Part shown: one piece after another, positions 7,907 through 16,949 of the stretch
Position numbering within the stretch: position 1 is the first letter of the stretch
Layout: each line of letters starts with the position of its first letter
Assembly: GCF_000721075.1 (NCBI RefSeq)
Contig: NZ_JOEQ01000031.1
Span: forward strand, 1-64,000
Direction of reading: 5' to 3'
Length of the DNA: 64,000 nt
From: Streptosporangium amethystogenes
Lineage (GTDB): Bacteria; Actinomycetota; Actinomycetes; Streptosporangiales; Streptosporangiaceae
Made by a program: the position numbers and the translations under genes
Notes under the pieces: generated by a model
Told to the model about the DNA's origin: nothing
Databases searched by the model: none
What the model saw: the letters and a program-made list of their open reading frames with translations, nothing else

Positions 7907-9706
7907 ATGACCACGACATCGTTCCCCCGCGTCTCCACGCCCGTCGGCCCGGTGCCCGAGCAGGCACCGTCTTGGAACCGGCAGCGGCACTCGCAGATGC
8001 CCTCGCACCGCTACGCCGACGTGTACTCCCGTGTGGACGTGCCCCTCGCCGAGCGGGACTGGCCGACCCGCCGCCTCACGACCGCTCCGTTGTGGGTGCC
8101 GGTCGATCTGCGCGACGGCAACCAGGCGCTCGCCGAGCCGATGGACCCGTCCCGCAAGCGCCGCTTCTTCGAGCTCATGGTGGCGATGGGCTACAAGGAG
8201 ATCGAGGTCGGTTATCCCTCGGCGTCGCAGACCGACTACGACTTCGTGCGGCTGATCGCCGAGACCGACATCGCCCCTGACGACGTGACGATCGTCGTGT
8301 TCACCCCGGCCCGGCGCGACCTGATCGACCGCACCGTCGCCTCCATCCGCGGGATCACCAACCCCGTGGTGATCCACATGTACACCGCGACCGCACCCAC
8401 CTGGCGCAGCATGGTGCTCGGCTACGAACCGGATGACCTGAAACAGCTCATCCTCAGCGGCGGCCGTGACGTGCTGGAGTTCGCGGGCGACCTGCCGAAC
8501 GTCCGTTTTGAATTCTCGCCCGAGGTGTTCAATCTCACCGAACCCGACTATGTCCTCGACATCTGCGACGCGATGACCGGGCTGTGGGATGCCACCCCGG
8601 CGCGGCCGGTGATTTTGAACCTGCCCGCCACGGTCGAGGTCGCCACCCCGAACGTGTACGCCGATCAGATCGAGTACATGCACAAGAACCTCTCCCGCCG
8701 CGACAGCGTGATCCTCTCCATCCATCCGCACAACGACCGGGGCACCGGCATCGCCTGCGCCGAATTGGCCGTGCTCGCCGGCGCCGAGCGGGTCGAGGGC
8801 TGCATCTTCGGCAACGGTGAGCGCACCGGGAACGTGGACATCGCCACGCTCGCACTGAACATGCACGCCCAAGGCATCGATCCGATGATCGACTTCTCCG
8901 ACATCGACGAGATTCGCCGCACTGTCGAGCACTGCAACCGCATCGAGGTACACCCGCGCCACCCCTACGTCGGTGACCTGGTGCACACCGCGTTCAGCGG
9001 CACTCACCAGGACGCGATCCGCAAGGGTTTCGCAGAACACCACGCCCGCGCCGCCGCCGAGGGCCGACCTGAACGAGAGCTGGAATGGCGGGTACCATAC
9101 CTGCCGATCGATCCGGCCGACATAGGCCGCGACTACGACGCGATGATCCGCGTCAACTCCCAATCCGGCAAGGGCGGCATCGCCTACCTGCTGGAAACCG
9201 AGTACGGCGTCGAACTGCCCCGCAGATTGCAGATCGACTTCGCCCGCCACGTTCAACAACACACCGACACCACCGGCGGTGAGGTCACCGCCGCCGAGCT
9301 GTGGGATTCCTTCCGCAGCCTCTACCTCCACCGGCCCGCGCCCACCGATCCCGTCGTCCTGGTCGGGTACGACACTTCGGAGGCGGTCGGGCAGACCCGC
9401 ACCCGTGTCAGCCTCCGCATCGACGGAACCGAACAGACCAGCACACGCACAGACATCGGTCCCGTCGAAGCACTCACTGCGGCCCTCGACGCCCACGGCA
9501 TCCGGATCGACGTGCTCAGCCTGCACCAGACCAGCGTCGGCGCCGGCAACGACAGCGATGCACTGACCCTGCTCGAATACCGCACCGACGACACCATCGG
9601 CTGGTCCGCCGGCCAGGAACGCTCCGTCCTCGCCGCGAGCATGGCCGCCGTGATCGCCGCCGCGAACACCATCAGGCGCGCCCCAGCCTTGGCCGGTATC
9701 CATTGA
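7907..9706 (+). CDS. leuA: 2-isopropylmalate synthase
   Basis: LeuA condenses acetyl-CoA with 2-oxoisovalerate, the first committed step of leucine synthesis. The 599-residue product is the long actinobacterial form. The catalytic TIM barrel holds DLRDGNQAL, then the metal-binding SIHPHNDRGTG and GNGERTGNVD (about residues 269-313). A linker follows, and a C-terminal allosteric domain (about 480-580) includes LHQTSVGAGNDSDALTLLEY. AAGGA precedes the ATG. It is monocistronic, downstream of the probable leader peptide. Its position within a decaying accessory region is unusual for a biosynthetic gene; it might be a second copy in the genome. Confidence 0.95.
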   Translation: MTTTSFPRVSTPVGPVPEQAPSWNRQRHSQMPSHRYADVYSRVDVPLAERDWPTRRLTTAPLWVPVDLRDGNQALAEPMDPSRKRRFFELMVAMGYKEIEVGYPSASQTDYDFVRLIAETDIAPDDVTIVVFTPARRDLIDRTVASIRGITNPVVIHMYTATAPTWRSMVLGYEPDDLKQLILSGGRDVLEFAGDLPNVRFEFSPEVFNLTEPDYVLDICDAMTGLWDATPARPVILNLPATVEVATPNVYADQIEYMHKNLSRRDSVILSIHPHNDRGTGIACAELAVLAGAERVEGCIFGNGERTGNVDIATLALNMHAQGIDPMIDFSDIDEIRRTVEHCNRIEVHPRHPYVGDLVHTAFSGTHQDAIRKGFAEHHARAAAEGRPERELEWRVPYLPIDPADIGRDYDAMIRVNSQSGKGGIAYLLETEYGVELPRRLQIDFARHVQQHTDTTGGEVTAAELWDSFRSLYLHRPAPTDPVVLVGYDTSEAVGQTRTRVSLRIDGTEQTSTRTDIGPVEALTAALDAHGIRIDVLSLHQTSVGAGNDSDALTLLEYRTDDTIGWSAGQERSVLAASMAAVIAAANTIRRAPALAGIH

Positions 9707-9780
9707 CCGCTTCTGCGTCCACTCGACCACCGGCGTCAGGTGGCACCATGTGCCCCCCCGACAGAGCGCGGTATCGATAG

Positions 9781-10014
9781 GGCTTCCCCCATGAACGACT
9801 GAAGCAGGACCTCGAAGAGTTGGGCATGCTCTGGGATTTCGACCCGGAATCCGAGGTCTTCCCACCTTACATCGAGGGCGCTTTGGCACTCGCTGAACGA
9901 CGCACTGGCGTCCGGCTGGAACCCCGCCACCTCCAGCCCGGCGCCTTACCGCACCGCGCCTCCATCGCCCGCTACTACGAAAGCCCTGAAGGCAGATTTC
10001 CAGAGCTGGCCTGA
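9781..10014 (+). pseudogene. DUF6461 C-terminal fragment
   Basis: After an in-frame stop just upstream, the frame reads HERLKQDLEELGMLWDF and then IEGALALAERRTGVRLEPRH. This matches the last third of the 1452-2012 product (DRLQADVENLG, RALALAERATGVHL). The N-terminal two thirds are gone. It is the third DUF6461 trace in the window and lies directly after leuA. Confidence 0.65.
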
Positions 10015-10225
10015 CACTAAATTGATTTGTGTTCGATCCGGCGACAGGAAGACCCGATGGGAGAGGTACGCACGCTTCATGTAGGTCATGAGCCCGCTCG
10101 GGTTGCAATTCGGGTCGCAGTTCACCGCCGTACCAGCGTGTTCCAAGCAGATCAGGAGGGGATGTTGATCCAGATGGGACTGTCTTGAACGATGGCCTCC
10201 CGAGCTGCCAATGCGGTTTGGCTTA

Positions 10226-10315
10226 GGCGTTTGCCGTGCCCGTTGCGTGCCTGTCAGGAGGGTGGACAGGGGGGAATCACGGAGACTCGCGGGCAAGGCA
10301 AGACCGCCCCTGACC
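10226..10315 (+). repeat. att-like arm repeat R6
   Basis: GCCCGTTGCGTGCC, an AGGAGGGTGGACAGGGGG stretch, GAATCACGGAGACTCGCGGG and GACCGCCCCTGACC parallel R1, R5 and R12. No tRNA core follows. The surrounding 10015-10335 stretch holds nothing else recognisable. Confidence 0.5.
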
Positions 10316-10335
10316 GTCTACACTGCAACTCCGGC

Positions 10336-10599
10336 TCAAATGGACTTCACCCAAGAACGAGCTGTGTCGGCAGGCATCGCAAGTTCGCTTTGAACAAGCC
10401 GTATAGCCTCCTCTTCATGACCTCGAACCTTTAGCTGACGCACGCGCCCAATGATGTCCATAGCTCTTACCGGATCCGTGTACTTGAGCACACGTCGTTG
10501 TCGCAGCAACTTGACCAGCGTGAATATCCAAAAAATGATGAAACCGACGAAAAGTAAACCAAATAAACCAAAGACGAGAGGGATCACTAAATCAAACAT
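10336..10599 (-). CDS. Small membrane protein with helical tail
   Basis: The 87-residue product starts MFDLVIPLVFGLFGLLF and has a single long hydrophobic N-terminal helix (about 3-32). A basic linker (KLLRQRR) and a charged helical tail ending QSELAMPADTARSWVKSI follow. The frame continues upstream to a GTG at 10629, but neither start has a convincing SD. Base composition is noticeably more A+T-rich than in neighbours, consistent with foreign origin. Family not recognised. It lies between R6 and R7. Confidence 0.5.
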   Translation of the reverse strand: MFDLVIPLVFGLFGLLFVGFIIFWIFTLVKLLRQRRVLKYTDPVRAMDIIGRVRQLKVRGHEEEAIRLVQSELAMPADTARSWVKSI

Positions 10600-10877
10600 C
10601 CAATGATCATAGCATTCAATTAATCGCACCTCAGGGCCCCGTTGCAGTCCGAGGCCGTGCCAAGCGGTTGGAGTAGACCGTGCACTCGCTCTGACCTGCG
10701 TTGAACTGTCCAGAAGAGCCCACGATCGATCTTTTGATCTACAAGGTCTCGATTCGAGATATACGACGTTCGAGAGGCCGTCTACTGCAACAGCCCATGA
10801 TTACAACCTTCCAGCACCACCCGAAGGCGGATCAGGGGCTTCTGATCATGGGGTGGTCCCGACAAGGAAGAGGCCAT

Positions 10878-11005
10878 GACCTTGATCGCGTGCCAGAACA
10901 GGCGGGGAATCACGGTCACTCACGGGGACTCGACCCGCTCTGACCTGCATCCCCGTTTTCCCAGCTCAGGGCAGCAAGGTCAGTAGATGATTCCCAAGCT
11001 GACAG
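10878..11005 (+). repeat. att-like repeat R7 (anticodon-loop-only form)
   Basis: GATCGCGTGCCAGAACAGG, GGGGAATCACGG, ACTCACGGGGACTCG arms, CCCCGTTTTCCCAGCTCAG, then GATTCCCAAGCTGACAG (about 10989-11005), the tRNA-Gly(CCC) anticodon loop region. It is nearly identical to R9 and R3. The Imm8-like reading frame begins inside it. Confidence 0.7.
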
Positions 11006-11394
11006 TGCACCCAGATCTCAGTTCTCTGCGCGATCATTGGACGATGAGAGCACGAGTGGGCGACTGCCGCTGGGTCGACCTTGAGGTCGGGCGGAGCGTT
11101 GACAACCCGGCCCATGCCAGTGAACTCCTGGAGATGTATGTCGGCCCTCAGGACGGACCAGGCGAGGAACGGTTCCAGCTCACCGTCTGCACCCCATCGG
11201 CCCTTATTGAGCAACTCCAGCACCACCCCTTTCTCATCGGTCGGCACTGGCTTTTCGTCGCCGAACTCCATCCCGACAAGGTGACCACGTGGCTGAGCGA
11301 TCGAATCGCCGTGCTGGAGGCTCCGACGTGGGGTGAACTCGCTGAGAAGATCGGCCGTATCGGAGAGTGGGAGTTCGAGGACTACGCCGACTGA
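10987..11394 (+). CDS. Imm8-like immunity protein
   Basis: The 135-residue product follows the Imm8 pattern I know: MYVGPQDGPGEERFQLTVCT, then LFVAELHPDKVTTWLSDRI, and a C-terminal TWGELAEKIGRIGEWEFEDY. Imm8 proteins are cytoplasmic antidotes to polymorphic or contact-dependent toxins. No partner toxin is visible. The first ATG lies within the anticodon-loop core of R7 (MIPKLT is encoded by the repeat). The second Met, residue 20, may be the ancestral start. An att crossover thus appears to have replaced the original 5' end. Confidence 0.75.
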   Translation: MIPKLTVHPDLSSLRDHWTMRARVGDCRWVDLEVGRSVDNPAHASELLEMYVGPQDGPGEERFQLTVCTPSALIEQLQHHPFLIGRHWLFVAELHPDKVTTWLSDRIAVLEAPTWGELAEKIGRIGEWEFEDYAD

Positions 11395-11520
11395 GCCTCG
11401 TACCGCAACGAGTACTGCAACAAAGGCACACAACGGCTCACGTCCACACCCGCCCACCACTGCTTGGAACTGGGCTGAGAGTCCTGGCCCCTGGCTGGGA
11501 TGGTCCTGATAAGGAAGAGG

Positions 11521-11793
11521 TCAGCTGAGCCGGGGCCAGCCAGCCAGTTGCAATCCCTGTTGCAGTTCAAGGGTGTTTATGGGAGTTACGTCTGGCAGTT
11601 CATGCCTGGCGATCCTCACCTTGAAGAGACGAGACGTCCGCTCAGGAGGGAGCGGACCACCTGAGGTCTGATAGTTCATGAGCTTGTGAGAGCCGCGAGC
11701 GAAGACGAGACCTTCATCTTCCCACTGCGACCCCAGGTTTAGGTTGGCCAGCCTGAAGCGCATCGAGACTACGCCGATGGAGAACTCGTTCAC
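11521..11793 (-). CDS. Hypothetical protein
   Basis: A 90-residue frame (GTG start) without membrane segments. It reads NEFSIGVVSMRFRLANLNLG and continues with WEDEGLVFARGSHKLMN. No family is recognised and the SD is weak. It is kept because the composition is protein-like and no other frame covers the stretch between the Imm8-like gene and the lipoprotein. Confidence 0.35.
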   Translation of the reverse strand: MNEFSIGVVSMRFRLANLNLGSQWEDEGLVFARGSHKLMNYQTSGGPLPPERTSRLFKVRIARHELPDVTPINTLELQQGLQLAGWPRLS

Positions 11794-11832
11794 GGTGAAC
11801 TGGTGTCCTGAGTCGATCTACAATATCGATTC

Positions 11833-12267
11833 ATGACTTTCCGGGTCTGGTGCTATCTGCTAGTGCTGCCATTGATGGCCGGGTGCGTGTGCGTTCCGTC
11901 CCGGCACGAAGTGGCCATGCCGCCTGCGAACGCGACCCCGCAGGAGGTCGTCGCGGTGTGGCTGGAGGCGATGACCGCCAAGGATTCGGAGACGGCGCTG
12001 GCCCTGATGGTCCCCGGCGAGGACCACTCGATGGAGTTCGAGCATTCACAGGGCCCCTTCAAGAACTGGATCGACATTTCGGGCCTCGAAGTCGGCGAAC
12101 CCTACGAGGCCATCGACTGCGAACCGGGCGAACAGTGTGTCCGGGTCCCGGTCAGCTTCAAGCTGTGCGCCCACGAGTTCACCGGTGACGGCGACCCGTG
12201 GACCCACCCGTTCACGGTCCAGAACGAAGGCCGGCGCTGGCTCGTCAAGGGGTACGGCTCGGGCTGA
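11833..12267 (+). CDS. Small lipoprotein, NTF2-like
   Basis: The N-terminus (MTFRVWCYLLVLPLMAGC) is a lipoprotein signal with lipobox LMAGC, so the mature 127-residue protein is predicted to be lipid-anchored outside the cell. The mature part opens with ATPQEVVAVWLEAMTAKDSETALALM, the helix pair seen in NTF2-like/DUF4878 domains, and ends in strands (HPFTVQNEGRRWLVKGYG). It also carries four Cys residues (IDCEPGEQC and KLCAHE among them). Role unknown. It is an isolated gene between a hypothetical frame and IS256 debris. Confidence 0.75.
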   Translation: MTFRVWCYLLVLPLMAGCVCVPSRHEVAMPPANATPQEVVAVWLEAMTAKDSETALALMVPGEDHSMEFEHSQGPFKNWIDISGLEVGEPYEAIDCEPGEQCVRVPVSFKLCAHEFTGDGDPWTHPFTVQNEGRRWLVKGYGSG

Positions 12268-12494
12268 GTTGCCGCCTTGGTAACGGACGCCTGGCCGAGG
12301 GTGAATGGAACCTCCAAAGGCCATCGTGGGAAGCCCACGTACCCAACCTCACGGGAGAGAACACCTAGTCGAGCTCTAGCCAACGTTCTCCCTGGTCAAC
12401 GAGGTAGGCGAACGGTTCAAGGGTTGCGTCCACGGGGGTGGCGTACGAGTTTCCCCAGCTAGTGGGCGTGGCGCCGTGAAATGAGGACGGCCAT

Positions 12495-13810
12495 CGCGTG
12501 ATCCTTCGAGTGCGAAGTAACAAGATCGAAGGAGAAGAAAGCGATGGCCGTACCGAACAGTGTGGACCCCGCGAGCTGGCTGGCGGAGCAGATCGAGCAC
12601 GGGGATCCGGATCTGTTGCGGTCTATGGTGAAGACCATGGCCGAGACGTTGATGTCGGCCAAGGCCGACGGTGTGTGCGGCGCCGAGTACGGCACCCGCA
12701 GCGACGAGCGCACCAACCGGCGCAACGGCTATACCGAAGCCGCGAGTGGGACACCCGGGCCGGCACCGTCGAGCTCGCGATCCCGAAACTGCGCTCGGGT
12801 TCGTACTTCCCCCACTGGCTGCTGGAGCGCAGGCGGCGGGCCGAACAAGCCCTGATCAGCGTGGTGGCCACCAGCTACCTGCTCGGGGTCTCGACCCGGC
12901 GGGTGGACAAGCTGGTCGAGCAGCTCGGTATCAAGCACATCTGGAAAAAGCCAGGTCTCGGAGATGGCCAAGGTGCTGGACGCTCAGGTCGAGGTCTTCC
13001 GCAGCCGCGCCCTGGATACCGGGCCGTATGCGTTCGTGTGGCTGGACGCGCTGACGCAGAAGGTCCGCGAGGGCGGGCGGATCATCAACGTGCACGTGCT
13101 GGTGGCCACCGCCGTCAACGCCAACGGCAATCGCGAGATTTTGGGGCTGGAGGTCACCTCGGCCGAGGACGGCGCGGGCTGGCCGGCCTTCCTGCGCGAC
13201 CTTCTCGTTCGCGGCCTGTCCGGGGTGCAGCTGGTCATCTCCGATGCTCACACCGGGCTGGTGGCGGCGGTCGGTGCGACGTTGCCGGGCGCGTCCTGGC
13301 AGCGTTGTCGCACGCACTACCCGCGCAACCTTTTGACGACGGTGCCCAAATCGGCGCAGCCGTGGGTGGCGACCTTGGTGCGCACCATCTTCGACCAGCC
13401 CACCGCCGAGCAGGTGCGCACCCAGCACGCGTGGGTGATCGAGGTGTTGGAGGCCAGATATCCGGCCGCGTGTGAGCATCTGGACGCCGCCCGGGAAGAG
13501 TTGCTGGCCTTTGCCGCCTTCCCCCGGGAGATCTGGAAGCAGATCTGGTCGAACAACCCGCAGGAACGGTTGAACAAGGAGATCCGCCGCCGCACCGACG
13601 TGGCCGGGATCTTCCCCGACCGCGGCTCGATCGTCCGTCTTGTCGGTGCGGTTTTGGCCGAGCAGGCCGACGAGTGGACCGAGGCCCGTCGTTACATGGG
13701 ACTGGATGTCCTGGTCAAGACTCGGATGCGGGTCATCACGAGCGACACACCGCAGCAGAAACCCATCCCGCAGACACTTACCGCTTAACCTGCAGAAACA
13801 GGATCACGCG
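12495..13810 (+). mobile_element. IS256-like insertion sequence, degenerate
   Basis: Short terminal inverted repeats, CGCGTGATCCT at 12495-12505 and its complement at 13800-13810, surround a frameshifted IS256-type transposase. The true ends may extend some tens of bases further right. The element abuts a truncated IS630 transposase. The 12268-12494 stretch to the left holds no recognisable gene. Confidence 0.65.
12544..13788 (+). pseudogene. IS256-family (mutator-like) transposase, two frameshifts
   Basis: Three successive frames together give a near full-length IS256 transposase. The first is MAVPNSVDPASWLAEQIE to RTNRRNGYTEA (frame lost near 12745). The second is WDTRAGTVELAIPKLRSGSY to VDKLVEQLGIKHI (lost near 12950). 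The third runs from MAKVLDAQVEVFRSR, with FVWLDAL (catalytic Asp), GVQLVISDAHTGL (catalytic Asp) and IWSNNPQERLNKEIRRRTD (Glu-bearing region), to LTA at 13788. All catalytic residues survive, but the frame is broken twice. Confidence 0.85.
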
Positions 13811-13845
13811 GAGATCAACTCATACACCACTTCGCTGGACGTGAC

Positions 13846-14230
13846 CACCTACCACCGCCGCAGGAACGAACCCAAGGGCTTCGGAGAGGAGGCTTTCCAG
13901 ACCCTGCTGAGCGCCGCTCACGCCCAGCTGGGCGGGCCGATCTCGCCGGTGTGGGGCAGTCTGCCCGAGCACGTCAGCACCCCGATGCGGGCCTGGATCA
14001 CCACGCACGAGGACCGGCCGACCGTCTACCGGCTGCCGCCGTACGCGCCTGATCTCAACCCGGCCGAGGGCATCTGGTCGGCCCTGCGCACCAAGCTGTT
14101 CAACTTCACCGTCAGCGACATCGACCAGCTCGCCACCCTGGTCAGAAGCCGGCTCAAGCCCATGCAGTACCGTTCCGACCTGCTCAACGGGTTCATCGCC
14201 GCGACAGGTCTCACGCTCGACTCGCTGTAA
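13846..14230 (+). pseudogene. IS630-family transposase C-terminal fragment
   Basis: HRRRNEPKGFGEEAFQTLL, TVYRLPPYAPDLNPAEGIW and the C-terminal LKPMQYRSDLLNGFIAATGL identify an IS630 DDE transposase C-terminal half. The second catalytic region, normally VWDNLNxHVS, reads VWGSLPEHVS, so the Asp is lost. The N-terminal half is missing, and the fragment begins where the IS256-like element ends. Confidence 0.75.
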
Positions 14231-14413
14231 CCTCCAGCTTTCTCTCTCAGTAATCGCCTTTGGCGCTGGCCGCCGCAGGCCGCTGACACGCCCGGGCCGG
14301 GGTAAGCGGCCCGGGTGCACGGATGAGCTTCTCAGCAATCAGCCGGAATGGTACCTAAGGGTATTCCCGGTAGGCTCCTAAAGAATCGGGGCTTCTCATC
14401 TCAAGGGGTGTAT

Positions 14414-14845
14414 GTGACCGGAAAGTTCAATGCTGTGCTGCAGACGGCCGCTATCGCGTTATTCCTCATCCTGAGGGTGGCCAGCGCGGGCTGGCTAGTG
14501 TTGATCTTCATCTTCACCGTGATCGGCCCGGTGATCCTCCTCACGCACCTCGTCACCGCTCTCGTCGTCGCCAGGCGGGCCGCGCTCTCCCCGCTCGCCT
14601 CCTGGGGCTGGGGGCTGACCGCGTTCTTCCTTCTACTGGTCGGGCTGGTGCTGCCCGACTTCGGCGACAGCAGCGGAGGATGGGTTCCCCTGCTCGCGCT
14701 GACCGGCGGGGAGAAGGTCTACGGCACCGCCTTGAACGTGTTCTCCTGGGTGGGCCTGATCGGCATCGTGGGCTACCTCGCCTCGCTGATCGTCGCCTGG
14801 GCGAGCATCAGTCGCGGCCGCCCCGCGGCGGCCGGGGGACGCTGA
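14414..14845 (+). CDS. Multi-pass membrane protein
   Basis: The GTG at 14414 is chosen because AAGGGG stands five bases before it; the frame stays open to 14348. The 143-residue product has four predicted helices (VLQTAAIALFLILRV, LVLIFIFTVIGPVILLTHLV, LTAFFLLLVGLVLPDFG, VFSWVGLIGIVGYLASLIVA), with a short polar loop containing GDSSGGW and a basic end. No family recognised. It stands alone between IS remnants and a small soluble gene. Confidence 0.6.
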   Translation: MTGKFNAVLQTAAIALFLILRVASAGWLVLIFIFTVIGPVILLTHLVTALVVARRAALSPLASWGWGLTAFFLLLVGLVLPDFGDSSGGWVPLLALTGGEKVYGTALNVFSWVGLIGIVGYLASLIVAWASISRGRPAAAGGR

Positions 14846-14984
14846 CCGGGGGTACGGCAAGCCGCAAAGCGGCGGTCTCTCAGGCACGACGGATGCAGGC
14901 CCACCGTCCCACTTGGTGGCGACAACCGGCTCTCGTACGGGCATGGCCGCGGCCACGCGATCAGAGAAAGGCCGAGGCTTGTCC

Positions 14985-15200
14985 GTGCGGATCACCAACA
15001 CCATGCACCACTTCTCCCAGTCCAACCCGAAGGGACCGGGACAAAGAGACGTGCCCGCACTTCTTCGCAGGGTGGCCGACACCATCGAAGGCTTGGGCAA
15101 CGTCGAGATCTACGATCTGATCATGCACAACGAGACCACCGAAGATGGGGACTGGCCGGGCCTCACCGTGTACTTCAACTACGTGACCGACCACGCCTGA
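14985..15200 (+). CDS. Small conserved soluble protein
   Basis: The 71-residue product contains GPGQRDVPALLRRVADTIEG, NVEIYDLIMHNETTEDGDW and LTVYFNYV, a pattern I recognise from small uncharacterised actinobacterial proteins. The GTG at 14985 is preceded by GAGG at seven bases and fits the start of conservation. It ends 17 bp before repeat R8. Function unknown. Confidence 0.6.
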   Translation: MRITNTMHHFSQSNPKGPGQRDVPALLRRVADTIEGLGNVEIYDLIMHNETTEDGDWPGLTVYFNYVTDHA

Positions 15201-15216
15201 CCTGGAACTCGGCTTC

Positions 15217-15373
15217 TGATCGTCGGGCCATTAACGGGCCATTAGACAGGGTGACGAGGGGTCAGCCACGGTCACTCACGACCGGCCGAACACCCAGCTC
15301 AGTCATCCCACCTGCCGTACTCGATGCACTTCCCAAGCTGACAGCGCGGGTTCGATTCCCGTCACCCGTTCCA
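15217..15373 (+). repeat. att-like repeat R8 with tRNA-Gly(CCC) 3' half
   Basis: GGGCCATTAACGGGCCATTA, GTGACGAGGGGTCAGCCACGG and ACTCACGACCGGCCGAAC arms lead to CTTCCCAAGCTGACAG (15329) and the full T arm and acceptor end, CACCCGTTCCA, to 15373. The single C-to-T change in the acceptor strand distinguishes it from R4 and R12 and is shared with R10. Confidence 0.75.
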
Positions 15374-15473
15374 CTTATGAAGGCCCCGGTCATCGCAGCC
15401 AGGGTGTTGCTCGTGTGCCGGAGATCATGAACCGGCGGATCAAGGACGCGCTTGTCGCGTGAAGCTCTCCGTG

Positions 15474-16322
15474 CTAGCCAGCCGGCGTGGACGCGATTTC
15501 CGTTGGAGGTTCAGCGTCTGTCGAAGGTTCGCCGTTCGGTACGGACTTGGCTATGGCGGGGCGGTCGTAGATCCCGACGGCCCACCCGCCTGGTTGTTCG
15601 CCGACCTCGGCCAACAGGCGTTCACGCACTTTGGGGTGCATCAGCGCGTGGGACTGGGCCCTCTCGTCACACTCTTTCGACTTCAGGATCGGCTGGCAGC
15701 CCGTGACGGCTTTCGCCACCTCCTTTACCGGGGCGTCCGCTGGAAAGACCCAGACCTTCAGGGACTGTGGACGCTTCAGCCAGTTGGAGGGCGCCGAAAG
15801 CCGGTCGTGGTGTCCGCCCACCGAACCCCCGCACCGTCCGGCCGTACCGCTCAGTTCGCCACTCTTGAGCTGCTCTGCGGTGACAACCCAAGCCCGGGGA
15901 TCGTCGCAAACCACCTTGTACCCGGTAAAGAAACTGGTCGGCGTGAAGGTCACCGTCCGGGCGACGCCCACCGTTTCGAACCGCTGGGAGTGGATGAGGG
16001 GAAGATCAAATTTCTCGGCTCCCAACACCACGGGAAACCTTTCGGGGAGCTTTGGTGCGGAACCCACCCGGGCCGAGTCCACCGGACGTCGGGCGGCCGT
16101 CGTCTCGTCCGCCCTGGATGGCCCGGTCAGCACTCCGTTCACCAGTCCGGCAACGGTGACGGCGAAGGCCACCGCTGTCCCGGCCGTCATCGCCCGCCGA
16201 ATACGGCGCATGCGGCGGCCCCGCTTTATGATCGCGTCGAGATGGGCGGACGGTCCGTGGTGGGCCCGTTCCTGGCCATGCTCGGTCAGCAGCTTTCGCA
16301 GATCACTCTCGGTGTGCCTCAT
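15474..16322 (-). CDS. Membrane-anchored partner of the SigE-like sigma factor
   Basis: A 282-residue protein: a cytoplasmic N-terminus (MRHTESDLRKLLTEHGQE, about 1-45), a basic stretch RGRRMRRIRR, one transmembrane helix (about 46-66), and a long extracytoplasmic part with paired Cys (for example KVVCDDP, GRCGGS, GCQPILKSKEC). This topology and its place two bases downstream of an ECF sigma gene suggest a co-expressed anti-sigma or sensor-like protein. No zinc-binding anti-sigma HxxxCxxC motif is visible, so the anti-sigma role is only inferred. Confidence 0.6.
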   Translation of the reverse strand: MRHTESDLRKLLTEHGQERAHHGPSAHLDAIIKRGRRMRRIRRAMTAGTAVAFAVTVAGLVNGVLTGPSRADETTAARRPVDSARVGSAPKLPERFPVVLGAEKFDLPLIHSQRFETVGVARTVTFTPTSFFTGYKVVCDDPRAWVVTAEQLKSGELSGTAGRCGGSVGGHHDRLSAPSNWLKRPQSLKVWVFPADAPVKEVAKAVTGCQPILKSKECDERAQSHALMHPKVRERLLAEVGEQPGGWAVGIYDRPAIAKSVPNGEPSTDAEPPTEIASTPAG

Positions 16323-16324
16323 CG

Positions 16325-16819
16325 CTAAACCCTCTCCAAGTTCATGGTCTGCATGTCCGGGTCGACTCGAAGACGGGTGAGGGCCCGGCTGAGCTGACTC
16401 TTCACCGCTCCTGGTGAGCAACCAACAATGTCTGCGACCTGGGTGAGTGTCCGTCCCTCGAAATAGTGCAGAACGATCACCACACGTTGGCGCGAGGAAA
16501 GTGTGCCGATCGCGTTCCACAGCGCGGCCTGATCGTCTACCTCGGCGGCCGTGTCGCGTGGATCGGCCGTCTCAGGGATACTCGCGGTCGGCACCTCCCC
16601 GCGCCAGCGCCTGCGCCACCACGAGGCGTGGGTGTTCACGATGATCCGATAGACGTACGGGTCGGGGTTGCCCTCGACCCGCCGCCAGGCAAGCCATGCC
16701 TTCGACAGCGCGGTCTGCACTAAATCCTCGGCCGTGCCCCAGTCCTGGGTGAGGAGATACGCCATCCGGCACAGCCGTAAGTGCCGGTGCGCCACATACT
16801 CGGCGAACCCGTCGTCCAT
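16325..16819 (-). CDS. RNA polymerase sigma factor, SigE/ECF family
   Basis: The 164-residue product has sigma region 2 (YVAHRHLRLCRMAYLLTQDW, AEDLVQTALSKAWLAWRRVE) and region 4 (LSSRQRVVIVLHYFEGRTLT, VADIVGCSPGAVKSQLSRAL), as in the actinobacterial SigE-like ECF group. These direct RNA polymerase to stress or envelope promoters and are held by membrane partners. The next gene, two bases away, encodes a membrane protein and is probably its regulator. Confidence 0.88.
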   Translation of the reverse strand: MDDGFAEYVAHRHLRLCRMAYLLTQDWGTAEDLVQTALSKAWLAWRRVEGNPDPYVYRIIVNTHASWWRRRWRGEVPTASIPETADPRDTAAEVDDQAALWNAIGTLSSRQRVVIVLHYFEGRTLTQVADIVGCSPGAVKSQLSRALTRLRVDPDMQTMNLERV

Positions 16820-16949
16820 CCATCATCTCCGTTTCGTTGTCCCCGGCGATGACTACCGCCTGGGAGGCACATTCGGATGACAGGTGTCCCGTACCAAAAT
16901 GACTCACTGGGAAAGGGGGAGGGAGCTCCGCCCCAGACCCCGGCTGTGG

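Noticed and set aside
7784..10108. A 774-codon frame antisense to leuA
   Set aside because: It is the mirror of a clearly conserved leuA frame, and its translation is low-complexity without family resemblance.
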